Positions 25,708 to 33,251 of a stretch of DNA of 48,712 bases are shown here, one piece after another. The DNA comes from CAYYAQ01 sp964469555. GTDB taxonomy: Bacteria; Planctomycetota; UBA1135; UBA2386. Under the pieces are notes generated by a model, which saw only the letters and a list, made by a program, of their open reading frames with translations, had not been told where the DNA came from and did not search any database. The stretch covers positions 1 through 48,712 of the forward strand of contig CAYYAQ010000019.1 in NCBI GenBank assembly GCA_964469555.1, read 5' to 3'. Both the position numbers and the translations under genes were made by a program. How positions within the stretch are numbered: position 1 is the stretch's first letter; each line of letters starts with the position of its first letter.

Positions 25708-27150
25708 CTACCGCGCACCCTTGCCGAACAAGATCACGCCGACTGTCCGAAGGATGATGTTCAGGTCGAACAGCGAGCTGATGTTCTTGATGTAGTAGAG
25801 GTCGTAGCGCAGCTTTTCCATCGTGTCTTCGATGGAAGCTGCGTAGGCCATGTTGACCTGGGCCCAGCCGGTCACGCCGGGCTTCACCGTGAGTCGCAGG
25901 GGATAGAACTCGATGTTCTGCGAGAGTTCCTCCACGAAGAACGGTCGCTCGGGCCGCGGCCCGACGAAGGACATGTGGCCGGCCAGGACGTTGTAGAGCT
26001 GAGGGATCTCGTCGAGGCGTGTCAGCCGCAGCCACCTCCCGACCTTGGTGACCCTGGGATCCTCCAGGCTCGCCCAGACCGGGCCGCTGTCGTCTTCCGC
26101 ATCGATGCGCATCGTACGGAACTTATTGATGACAAAGTTCTTCCCGTCCTGACCCACGCGGGTCTGGCGGAACAGCGCCGGTCCGCGACTCGAGAGTTTG
26201 ACGAGGATCGCGACCAGGCCCATGACCGGTGCGGCGAGCAGGAACCCGACGGATGAGAGGGCGATGTCGGCGAGGCGCTTGATCGCGATCGCGACCGGCG
26301 GTTTGTTGAAGCCGCTACCGAAGATCAGGTAGGACGGGCGCAGGCTCTCGATCGCCATCTTGCCCGCGACGCGCTCGAACATCGCTTCGCGTTCCTCGAC
26401 CTGGATTCCCTGCATGCGCGCTGCGAGGAGTTGGGTGATCGGGAGGGTGCCGCGGCGTTCTTCGAGCGCCACGACGACGCGTGCGACGCGGCGTTCCTGG
26501 CCGAGGCCAGGAAGGTCGTCGATGGTGCCGATCATCTCGTGATGCGGTGGGCAACCCGGGGCGCTCGGCACGGGCCCGTTCTCGCTGACGAGGCCGACGA
26601 CCTCGAAGCCCGACATCGGGTTGTCGTGGATCAGGTTAGCGATCGCCTTGGCGTGCGGGCCCGCTCCCAACACGATCACCTGTTCTCCGAAGTTCCACTT
26701 GTAGAAGAACCAGTGGAAGCCGGCGCGGAACGCGTAGACCAGGGCGTAGCACACGCCGAGGAGCAGGATGAGTTTCCAGGTTTCGCTGCTGGGGTTTGCC
26801 AGGCCGGGGAAGTGGAACAACTCCTTCAAGAAGAAGACCAGCAGCGCCAGCAGGACGAGTGAGTAGCCACCCGAGTGCAGCAGACGGTTGGGCAGCTCGC
26901 CGCGATTCTGCGACACCTTCCAGTCGTAGAGGTCGTTGTACGACAGGCATGCCTGGCACAGGATGGCGATCGTCACGCAGGAGAGCAGGAATCGGATGGA
27001 GGGCCACGTCGAAAGATCGAGCGCGAACTCCTGGGTGGCGAGTGGCGGGAATGCAGTGCCGACGAAGAGGACTCCCGTGAAGATGATCGCTTCCGATGCG
27101 ATGAGCATCAGCTTGCGCCGCGGAATGATCTGCTCCCGGAGGGTTGGCAT
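25708..27150 (-). CDS. Polyprenyl-phosphate sugar-1-phosphate transferase, XrtA/EpsB-like
   Basis: The protein has 480 residues. Four to five N-terminal transmembrane helices (residues 15-150) are followed by a Rossmann-like CoA-binding region (VIVLGAGPHAKAIANLI) and a C-terminal bacterial sugar transferase domain: KRLADIALSSVGFLLAAP, NKFRTMRIDAE, RLTRLDEIPQLYNVLAG, MSFVGPRPERP and KPGVTGWAQVN. The internal ERRGTLPITQLLAARMQGIQ and ESLRPSYLIFGSGF match the subgroup linked to exosortase A/PEP-CTERM exopolysaccharide loci. It starts polysaccharide assembly by moving a sugar phosphate onto undecaprenyl phosphate. No other polysaccharide gene or exosortase is in the window, so it is an orphan here. 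Confidence 0.9.
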   Translation of the reverse strand: MPTLREQIIPRRKLMLIASEAIIFTGVLFVGTAFPPLATQEFALDLSTWPSIRFLLSCVTIAILCQACLSYNDLYDWKVSQNRGELPNRLLHSGGYSLVLLALLVFFLKELFHFPGLANPSSETWKLILLLGVCYALVYAFRAGFHWFFYKWNFGEQVIVLGAGPHAKAIANLIHDNPMSGFEVVGLVSENGPVPSAPGCPPHHEMIGTIDDLPGLGQERRVARVVVALEERRGTLPITQLLAARMQGIQVEEREAMFERVAGKMAIESLRPSYLIFGSGFNKPPVAIAIKRLADIALSSVGFLLAAPVMGLVAILVKLSSRGPALFRQTRVGQDGKNFVINKFRTMRIDAEDDSGPVWASLEDPRVTKVGRWLRLTRLDEIPQLYNVLAGHMSFVGPRPERPFFVEELSQNIEFYPLRLTVKPGVTGWAQVNMAYAASIEDTMEKLRYDLYYIKNISSLFDLNIILRTVGVILFGKGAR

Positions 27151-27302
27151 CTCTTACCGGCCTCGCTCCCGGCCCAGCGGGCGACCTGTGCTCTCTCGCA
27201 TCGCGTATACCGGGGTCTCGCCGCCGGACGGGGCGGGTCGATGACTCGTGTTACTACGCGCGCAGATCAAGGCTTCTACCGAGGTTCAGAGAAAGTGTGG
27301 CG

Positions 27303-27662
27303 CTAGGGTTGGAAGGCGGTCCCTGGGAAGTGCACAACCATCATTGTATCGGCAGCTGTCGCTTGCACAGCAACTACGTCGACTCGCAATAGGCGTGGAC
27401 GCCGCCGCTGGAGTGGGGCGAGTCTCGACAGGGTGCGTTCGAGGCGCCGGACTTGCGCGGGTCGAACGGTGATTTCTGGTGCAAAATGCCCAACCCGTGT
27501 CTTGACCTCGACCGCCACTAGGAGCCCCCGCTTGCGCACGAGGAGGTCGACTTCGCCGATTGCCGTCCGCAGGTTTCGTGCCAGGATACTGAATCCCAAG
27601 CCGCGTAGGTGCGCAGCAGCTGCTTCCTCCCCGCGGCGGCCCAGCTGGATACGGGGCGGCAT
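27303..27662 (-). CDS. YraN/UPF0102-family putative endonuclease
   Basis: The protein has 119 residues. ATG 27662 is chosen because the family starts just before LGRRGEEAAAAHLRGLGFSI. The nuclease-like core is visible: GEVDLLVRKRGLLVAVEVKT, matching the family pattern GExDLI...LVFVEVKxR with catalytic Asp, Glu and Lys. The family is widespread and believed to be a Holliday-junction resolvase-like fold; its biological role is unclear. It lies 13 bases downstream of yajC on the same strand. Confidence 0.85.
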   Translation of the reverse strand: MPPRIQLGRRGEEAAAAHLRGLGFSILARNLRTAIGEVDLLVRKRGLLVAVEVKTRVGHFAPEITVRPAQVRRLERTLSRLAPLQRRRPRLLRVDVVAVQATAADTMMVVHFPGTAFQP

Positions 27663-27675
27663 ACGGTGGTGATCG

Positions 27676-28152
27676 TCAACTCGGTTTGCCTCCCTTTCCG
27701 TCTTCCGAGGCCCCGGCTTTCGCGTCATCGGAGATGACCCTGACGATCGAAGGCGCGTCGAAGATCATGGTCGGGCCGTCGGCAGTCGGTTTCACCGTGA
27801 CGACGTTCTCTTGGACACTCGCGACGATGGCGTGCATTCCGCTGGAAGTCACGACGCGGTCGCCCTTCTTCAGGGAGGCTCGCATCTGCTTGAGCTGCTT
27901 CTCTTGCTTCTTTTGCGGGCGCAGCAGGAAGAAGTAGAAGACGAGCAGGAGTGGGGCGATCATCCACATCGAATCCATGCACGGATTCGGCTTGGCGCCC
28001 TGCGTGCCGGCAGGTTTCCTGCTCGGCTCGGTCGTGCCCGAGTCGGTGGTTTTTGCCGGGGTGGAGGCCTTCTTGCCGGCTGCGGATTCCTTCTTCTCGG
28101 GGTACTGAGTGCGGAATTCCGGGCGCAGGTGCAGGCCCACTGGGAGTTTCAT
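27676..28152 (-). CDS. yajC: YajC, accessory subunit of the Sec translocase
   Basis: The protein has 158 residues from ATG 28152. The family core is MWMIAPLLLVFYFFLLRPQ (membrane helix), then KKQEKQLKQMRASLKKGDRV and SSGMHAIVASVQENVVTVK. Compared with the usual 85-110 residues, there is an extra N-terminal region of about 58 residues rich in Lys, Ala, Thr and Pro, and a charged C-tail. In-frame ATGs at 28215 and 28239 would lengthen it further. A TATATT box at 28189-28194 (minus strand) upstream of 28152 favours the shorter start. secD and secF, its common neighbours, are not here. Confidence 0.85.
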   Translation of the reverse strand: MKLPVGLHLRPEFRTQYPEKKESAAGKKASTPAKTTDSGTTEPSRKPAGTQGAKPNPCMDSMWMIAPLLLVFYFFLLRPQKKQEKQLKQMRASLKKGDRVVTSSGMHAIVASVQENVVTVKPTADGPTMIFDAPSIVRVISDDAKAGASEDGKGGKPS

Positions 28153-28309
28153 GGTTTCGACCGGGTTTCTGGGCTGTTTGGGCGGGGCAATATAGAGGGC
28201 GCCCCCCGGTTTCATAGGTTGTTTCGGTTCTCGCCACACAGTGGGGCAACGAGGACCCGAGAAGCGGCCCGAAATCGGGGCGGCAGCCCACCCTCGCGCA
28301 GGCGCGACG

Positions 28310-29209
28310 TCAGGCGCGCGCGACGAGCATCGCGAAGTCGTCGACGAGGACCCCTTCCCGCATCAGCCGGTCTTCTTCTTCGAACAGCCGTGAGAGCACC
28401 AGATTGTGACTCCAGTTCGAGGGGTCGAAGGCGTGGATCTGGTCCATGAGGATCGGCTGCAGGAGTGCCCCACCGGCGCTCGTCAGCGCGTCGACGGTAA
28501 ACCCGGCTTCGCGACACGTCGGCACGATCTCAGCGCTCCGCACGGCTTCCGAGGGGTCTGTCGCGATCATCATTTCGAGGGCAGGCCGCGCGACCGTCCG
28601 GTGGTGGATCTTGTGTTCGTCGGGCACGATCTGGTCGAGGGCGTGGTTGCACGCCTCGATCTGGGCGTCGGTCCACTGGAAACGGTTCGGGCCGACATAC
28701 TCCTGCGCCATGACGATCCCGCCTGGCACGAGGGCGTGGCGAGCCTGCTCCCACATCCCTTCGAGGTTTTCGACGTGGTGGATGGCGCCGAGCCCCAGCA
28801 GGATCCTCACGGAATCCGCCGCGAGATCGAGGTGGTTGAAGTCGCCGTGCTGCACGGACAGGTTGGACAGGCCCTCTCGCTGGAACTCTTCGTTGGCCTG
28901 CCGGATCACCTGGTCCGCGATATCGATGCCGATGAACTGCCGGTCGGGCAGGTTCGCGGCGAGGATCCGCTCCTTGAGCGCCGCGCCGCAACCGAGCGAG
29001 ACGATCGTGTCGCCGGGGTCCGAGTTCGTGCGGCACGCCTGGATTGCGGCGTCCAGGTGGCCTGTCAGGGAGCCGAATGCCCGCAGCGACACGTAGGCCT
29101 GGATCAAAGGATGGTTGAGGTAGTTGTCATGCGCCCCGCCGGCGGCATCCTTGTGCGAGTCGTTCCAGAAGCTTGCTACGGTCTGGTTCTGTGACTTGGG
29201 CTTGTCCAC
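28310..29209 (-). CDS. Class I SAM-dependent methyltransferase
   Basis: The protein has 299 residues with a GTG start at 29209. SAM-binding motif I is IVSLGCGAALKERIL, the acidic residue after beta 2 is FIGIDIADQVIRQA, motif II is LSVQHGDFNHLDLAAD and post-motif II is ILLGLGAIHHVENLEGMW. The layout resembles small-molecule or lipid methyltransferases; the substrate is unknown. TAGACT (29216-29221, minus strand) ends six bases before the GTG, suggesting a leaderless transcript. It diverges from mnmA with a 50-base gap. Confidence 0.85.
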   Translation of the reverse strand: MDKPKSQNQTVASFWNDSHKDAAGGAHDNYLNHPLIQAYVSLRAFGSLTGHLDAAIQACRTNSDPGDTIVSLGCGAALKERILAANLPDRQFIGIDIADQVIRQANEEFQREGLSNLSVQHGDFNHLDLAADSVRILLGLGAIHHVENLEGMWEQARHALVPGGIVMAQEYVGPNRFQWTDAQIEACNHALDQIVPDEHKIHHRTVARPALEMMIATDPSEAVRSAEIVPTCREAGFTVDALTSAGGALLQPILMDQIHAFDPSNWSHNLVLSRLFEEEDRLMREGVLVDDFAMLVARA

Positions 29210-29259
29210 CGCAGAAGTCTACCACCGTTTCTCCCCTATCCTTCTCTCCCGATCAGCCG

Positions 29260-30303
29260 ATGTCCCGCGTCCTTCTAGCCATGTCCGGTGGCGTCGATTC
29301 CAGCGCCTGCGCCGTCCTGTTGCAGGACGCGGGCGAAGACGTCGTCGGCGTGTTCATGCGCAACGGCGTGGTCGGCGATGGTGTTGCCAAGGAGAAGAGC
29401 TGCTGCAGCGCGTCTGATGCGCGTGACGCCGCGGCGGTCGCGGATCGGCTGGGTATCCCGTTCTACTCCGTGGACTACAGCGAGGAGTTCGCGAAGCTGA
29501 TGGACTACTTCTCGGAGGATTACCGGCAGGGTCGCACGCCGAACCCGTGCGTGCTGTGCAACCAGCATCTGAAGTTCGGCCACCTGTTCTCGCTGGCGAA
29601 GTCGGTCGGCGCGGACACCGTCGCGACGGGGCACTACGCGAAGGTCGTGGACGGCCAGATGTTTTGCGCCGAGGACGCCGACAAGGACCAGACGTACTAC
29701 CTGTTCGGAGTCGACCGCGAGGCGCTGCGCCGGGTCCGATTCCCGCTCGGCGAGTTGACGAAGGTCGAGGTGCGGGCGAAGGCAGAAGCTGCAGGTCTCC
29801 GCACGGCGAACAAGGCCGAGTCGATGGACATCTGCTTCGTCACCAGCGGTGACTATCGCGACGTGGTGCATGCCCGTGGTGGAGCTGGTCGGCCCGGAGT
29901 CTTCCACGACGAGTCCGGCGCGGTGGTCGGCGAGCACGACGGGATCGATGGCTACACCGTGGGCCAGCGTCGGGGATTGCCGGCGATGGGAGTCCCCTAC
30001 TACGTGCGGCGGATCGGCCCCGGAACCGGGGTGATCGAGATCTGCGCCAAGGAGGGTCTGCTCGAGGGTCGCGCCGCGGTGCGCGGGGTCAACTGGCTCG
30101 TGGACCCGCCGGATGGTCCGATGCGCGCGAGCGTCAAGATCCGGGCTCGGAGCGCGTCGGCGTCGGCAGAAATTGTTCCGGGCGCGGATCCGGAAGGCGT
30201 CGAGGTGCGATTCGAATCGGAGGTCTCGGCCGTCACCCCTGGGCAGGCGGCGGTGTTCTACCGGGAGGATGGCCTGGTGCTGGGTGGCGGCTGGATCGTC
30301 TAG
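29260..30303 (+). CDS. mnmA: tRNA 2-thiouridylase MnmA
   Basis: The protein has 347 residues. ATG 29260 is chosen because the PP-loop MSRVLLAMSGGVDSSACAVL must be near the N-terminus. Catalytic cysteines are Cys100 (PNPCVLCNQHLKF) and Cys192 (ESMDICFV), and GHYAKV and DKDQTYYLFGV are family motifs. The C-terminal beta-barrel includes YTVGQRRGL. It thiolates U34 of tRNA-Glu, -Gln and -Lys. The matching tRNA-Glu(UUC) is at 12020-12097. The start follows a pyrimidine-rich leader with no clear ribosome-binding site. Confidence 0.95.
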   Translation: MSRVLLAMSGGVDSSACAVLLQDAGEDVVGVFMRNGVVGDGVAKEKSCCSASDARDAAAVADRLGIPFYSVDYSEEFAKLMDYFSEDYRQGRTPNPCVLCNQHLKFGHLFSLAKSVGADTVATGHYAKVVDGQMFCAEDADKDQTYYLFGVDREALRRVRFPLGELTKVEVRAKAEAAGLRTANKAESMDICFVTSGDYRDVVHARGGAGRPGVFHDESGAVVGEHDGIDGYTVGQRRGLPAMGVPYYVRRIGPGTGVIEICAKEGLLEGRAAVRGVNWLVDPPDGPMRASVKIRARSASASAEIVPGADPEGVEVRFESEVSAVTPGQAAVFYREDGLVLGGGWIV

Positions 30304-30447
30304 TCGTCCGCCGCCCCCGCTCGTGGTGGACACGACCGCCCCGGCCTTGTAGCTCCCTGGGGATCGCCGCGGCTCAGGACAGCGAGGCAGCCTCAGAGAC
30401 GGTCGTAGGTCTTCGTCTCCGCGAGCGGCCTGGTTGCCCGAACTCCA

Positions 30448-30479
30448 CTCAGGACCTGAGCTTGTCAGGCCCCGGCCTG
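30448..30479. terminator. Two small hairpins between mnmA and the HU gene
   Basis: CTCAGG-A-CCTGAG (30448-30460) and CAGGCC-CC-GGCCTG (30466-30479) are perfect 6-bp inverted repeats in the 181-base region between convergent genes. They could act as a bidirectional terminator. The loops are very short (one and two bases), so real folding would use fewer pairs. The rest of 30304-30484 shows nothing clear. Confidence 0.35.
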
Positions 30480-30484
30480 TGCCC

Positions 30485-30760
30485 TTACAGCGATTCCTTG
30501 AGCTTCGCACCCGGGCGGAAGCCCACGGTCTTGCTCGCCGGGATCTGGATCGGCTGCTTGGTCTGGGGGTTCAGCCCGACCCTGGCCTTGCGCTCGCGGA
30601 CGATGAAGCTACCGAAGCCCACCAGTTGGACCGTGCTGTCCTTCTCGAGTCCAATGCTGATCGAACTCAGCACCGAGTTGACTGCTCGTTCGGCATGGGC
30701 TTTTGAGCAGTCCGTTCCCAGTTCCCGTTGCACTGCCTCGATGAGTTCCGCTTTGTTCAT
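30485..30760 (-). CDS. HU-family DNA-binding protein
   Basis: The protein has 91 residues, the exact family size. MNKAELIEAVQRELGTDCSK forms the dimerisation helices, VQLVGFGSFIVRERKARVG leads to the DNA-binding arm, and NPQTKQPIQIPASKTVGFRP is the family signature. It bends and compacts DNA as a homodimer in the nucleoid. A strong ribosome-binding site (GGAGG, about six bases upstream) and a promoter at 30821-30850 fit high expression. IHF is less likely because this pattern is HU-like and no partner is nearby. Confidence 0.95.
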   Translation of the reverse strand: MNKAELIEAVQRELGTDCSKAHAERAVNSVLSSISIGLEKDSTVQLVGFGSFIVRERKARVGLNPQTKQPIQIPASKTVGFRPGAKLKESL

Positions 30761-30820
30761 AATTCCTCCGCTTCGTTCTAAGGTGTCGAACGCCCAACCG
30801 CCCGGTCAGGCTGCGCGGGC

Positions 30821-30850
30821 ATTCTAGGCACATCGGCCTGCCCGAAGCAA
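30821..30850 (-). promoter_or_regulatory. Promoter of the HU gene
   Basis: On the minus strand, TTGCTT (30850-30845), an 18-base spacer and TAGAAT (30826-30821) lie about 60 bases upstream of the HU start. The -10 box is the same as that of the tRNA-Glu promoter. Confidence 0.5.
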
Positions 30851-30863
30851 GCGAGAGCCCGGA

Positions 30864-30884
30864 AACCCGCCTGCAAGGCGGGTT
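30864..30884. other. 8-bp hairpin between HU and the HEAT lipoprotein
   Basis: AACCCGCC (30864-30871), loop TGCAA, GGCGGGTT (30877-30884). It is a perfect stem in the 270-base divergent intergenic region 30761-31030. It is upstream of both genes, so it is more likely a regulatory or small-RNA element than a terminator. Nothing else stands out there apart from the HU promoter. Confidence 0.35.
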
Positions 30885-31030
30885 GGGTGAAGATTTCATC
30901 GACGCTGCTCGTGACGGGGTGGGGATTTGCGTTGGTTGCTCAAGGCGCGGGGGCCTGTCGTCGATACCAACGGCATCCCCGCTGCCGACCCTTGCGGGGG
31001 AATTCCCAAGAGACGGAGATAAGTGCAACT

Positions 31031-32190
31031 ATGAGGACCGCAGTCCTGACCGCCCTGATCGTTTCGCTAGCTGGCTGCTCGACGACCGGCTCGGCGCCGC
31101 ATCCCTACGCGATGCCTAATTTGCTGATGCGCAGGGAAATCCAGTCGCGCATCTCGAACTTCGAATTCCTGCACGGCCAGGATCTGCTCAACACGATGCT
31201 GTGGTTGCAGACCAAGGCGGGAGAGACGGCGATCGTCGATCTCCTGAGTGTCCTCGACCACGCGAGCCCGAAGGTGCGCTGCAGCGCGACCTGGATTCTG
31301 GGTCGGATCGGGGATCGTCGCGTGATTCCGGACCTCCGTCCCCTGGTATCCGACAAGCACGCGGTCGTGCGTCTGGAAGCCGCCCGCAGCCTCGTGGCGT
31401 TGGGTGACCTGAAGTACGTCACGGTCCTGATCGTGGGTCTCGATTCCGACAAGCCCTCGGTTCGCTACAACTGCCACATGGCGCTCAAGGACAACACCAA
31501 GAAGGACTTCGGGTACGATCACCTCGAGGATGACGACACCCTGCGTCGCGCGACGGTGCTGAAGTGGCGCGAGTGGTGGGCGCGGCAGTCCTCGGATCCA
31601 TGGTTCGCGGCGAGCTACGCCACGGAGCACGGTCTCCCGTCCGCGGCGCTCGCTCAGGTCTCACCCTTGCCGACCGGCGAGACCAAGACGCCGGCCAAGA
31701 CTCCGACGATGAAGCCCGACACGGGATCGGTGACGAACCCGTGGGCACCGATCGAGCCGACGCCGGATGCGACCAAGCCCAAGGGGACCGGCGCGGAAAC
31801 GAAGACCCCCGGCGACGACACGAAGGACGACACGCCTGTGTTCAAGCTGCTGGACCTGGGTCCCGCGGAGAAGAAGCCGACGACCACCACGGGCAAGACG
31901 GACACGGACAAGNNNNNNNNNNNNNNNNNNNNNNNNNNNNNNNNNNNNNNNNNNNNNNNNNNNNNNNNNNNNNNNNNNNNNNNNNNNNNNNNNNNNNNNN
32001 NNNNNNNNNNNNGGGTCCCGCGGAGAAGAAGCCGACGACCACCACGGGCAAGACGGACACGGACAAGCCCACCCCTGCGAAGGCCACCCCCGGAAAGTCC
32101 ACGCCAGGCAAGACGGGTACCGATACCGCGACCCCCGCGAAGCAAACCGAGAAGATCGCGCCCGGATCGTCCACCGCCGGCAAGCGATAA
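31031..32190 (+). CDS. HEAT-repeat lipoprotein with Thr/Pro/Lys-rich tail (interrupted by assembly gap)
   Basis: ATG 31031 gives a lipoprotein signal (TAVLTALIVSLAGC). Residues about 55-190 contain HEAT-like helical pairs (KVRCSATWILGRIGDRRVIP, HAVVRLEAARSLVALGDLKY, SVRYNCHMALKDNT). The C-terminal part is a low-complexity linker rich in Thr, Pro, Lys and Asp, likely disordered. One hundred N residues at 31913-32012 break the frame. The 55 bases on each side are identical; removing one copy and the N run leaves 1005 bases, an uninterrupted frame of 334 residues ending GSSTAGKR at 32190. It is a membrane-anchored protein-protein interaction platform by inference; no partner is evident. Confidence 0.75.
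31858..32067. other. Assembly gap with identical 55-nt flanks
   Basis: Bases 31858-31912 and 32013-32067 are identical over 55 nt, with exactly 100 N (31913-32012) between. This looks like two contigs overlapping by one k-mer (k=55) that a scaffolder joined with a default gap, rather than missing sequence or a true repeat. Confidence 0.85.
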
Positions 32191-32338
32191 CACCTCTGGA
32201 CGGAGCGAGATGGGGCGCCGGGGCGGTATGCCCCGTCTGCTTTTAACCAGGAGGTCGGGCACGCTTGGGGGTGTCGTGGTCGGGGCCGCGGGTTAGACTC
32301 CGCTCGACACGAGGCCCGAGACCCCGTCGAGATTCCGC

Positions 32339-32977
32339 ATGAAATCCAGAAACCAAGGCTTCACGCTCATCGAGTTGATGGTGGTGATCACGATCATCGC
32401 CCTTCTCGCGGTCGCCATCCTGCCCGAGCTGGTCAAGTCCCAGGAGCGGTCCCGCCAGGCTGCGGACCAGCTCAATCTCCGGTGGCACTTCCAGAACATC
32501 ACGAACTACAAGGGCCGCTACAAGACCTCACCGCGTGGTGGTGGCCACAAGTTCGTTCTCGACCCGTGGATCCGCGGCCTCGTGGAGCACACGCCGCAGA
32601 ACATGGAGCGGTACTTCTCGCCCCAGATCATGGGTGAGGACGAGCGCTATCTCGAACTCAAGGATATGGACGCCGAGGAGTACTGGAAGTCTCGGGACGA
32701 CGTGACTTCCTTCGATACGAACTGGGCGGGTGTTGCCCAGGACCACAAGCGGAACTGCATGACCGGCAAGCGCATCATCATGGCCACGGACAACGAGGAT
32801 GCGAACGTCTACCCGGACGGCGCCGTCGTCGTTCTCTTCGGCGATGGCGTGATCAAGACGCTCTTCCGCGATCCGGACTTCGCCAAGCACGGCTACTCCA
32901 TCGATCCGGACGAAGACGAGCTGATCGATGTCGGACCCAATTCACGGCATCCCCAGTTGATGTTGCTCGAGCATTAG
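32339..32977 (+). CDS. Pilin-like protein (type II secretion/type IV pilin fold)
   Basis: The protein has 212 residues. The N-terminus is NQGFTLIELMVVITIIALLA with cleavage after Gly and Glu at +5, nearly identical to the GspG-like protein at the window start. The rest is globular. Near the C-terminus, YPDGAVVVLFGDGVIKTLF resembles the DG-containing strand common in planctomycete pilin-like proteins. No other pilin gene is adjacent, so it is an isolated copy. A TAGACT box at 32294-32299 lies 39 bases upstream without a clear -35. Pilus or pseudopilus major subunit is possible; the assembly system is unknown. Confidence 0.85.
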   Translation: MKSRNQGFTLIELMVVITIIALLAVAILPELVKSQERSRQAADQLNLRWHFQNITNYKGRYKTSPRGGGHKFVLDPWIRGLVEHTPQNMERYFSPQIMGEDERYLELKDMDAEEYWKSRDDVTSFDTNWAGVAQDHKRNCMTGKRIIMATDNEDANVYPDGAVVVLFGDGVIKTLFRDPDFAKHGYSIDPDEDELIDVGPNSRHPQLMLLEH

Positions 32978-33251
32978 CGGTCCAACCGTTCTTGACCCGA
33001 GCGCTCGTGGGCGCGCCCTCGATGGATACACCGCAACCGCGGGAATGTACATGCTCAGCACGGGACGGCATCCAGCCACGACACGTGGCAGGAACGCCGT
33101 GCTGACGACGCGATAATTCTCAAAGGTCTACGCGCCCCCGTTACGCCGTGACGACAAAGCGCGTCGCGGCGTTTCGTGATTAACACACACCGGACGTCGA
33201 TCATCCGTAGTTTGGTTTCCTCCCTCCCTCGACCCGCGACCCGCACGCATC

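Noticed and set aside
31913..32012. Gap treated as missing or repetitive gene sequence
   Set aside because: Identical 55-nt flanks and restored frame show an artificial join.
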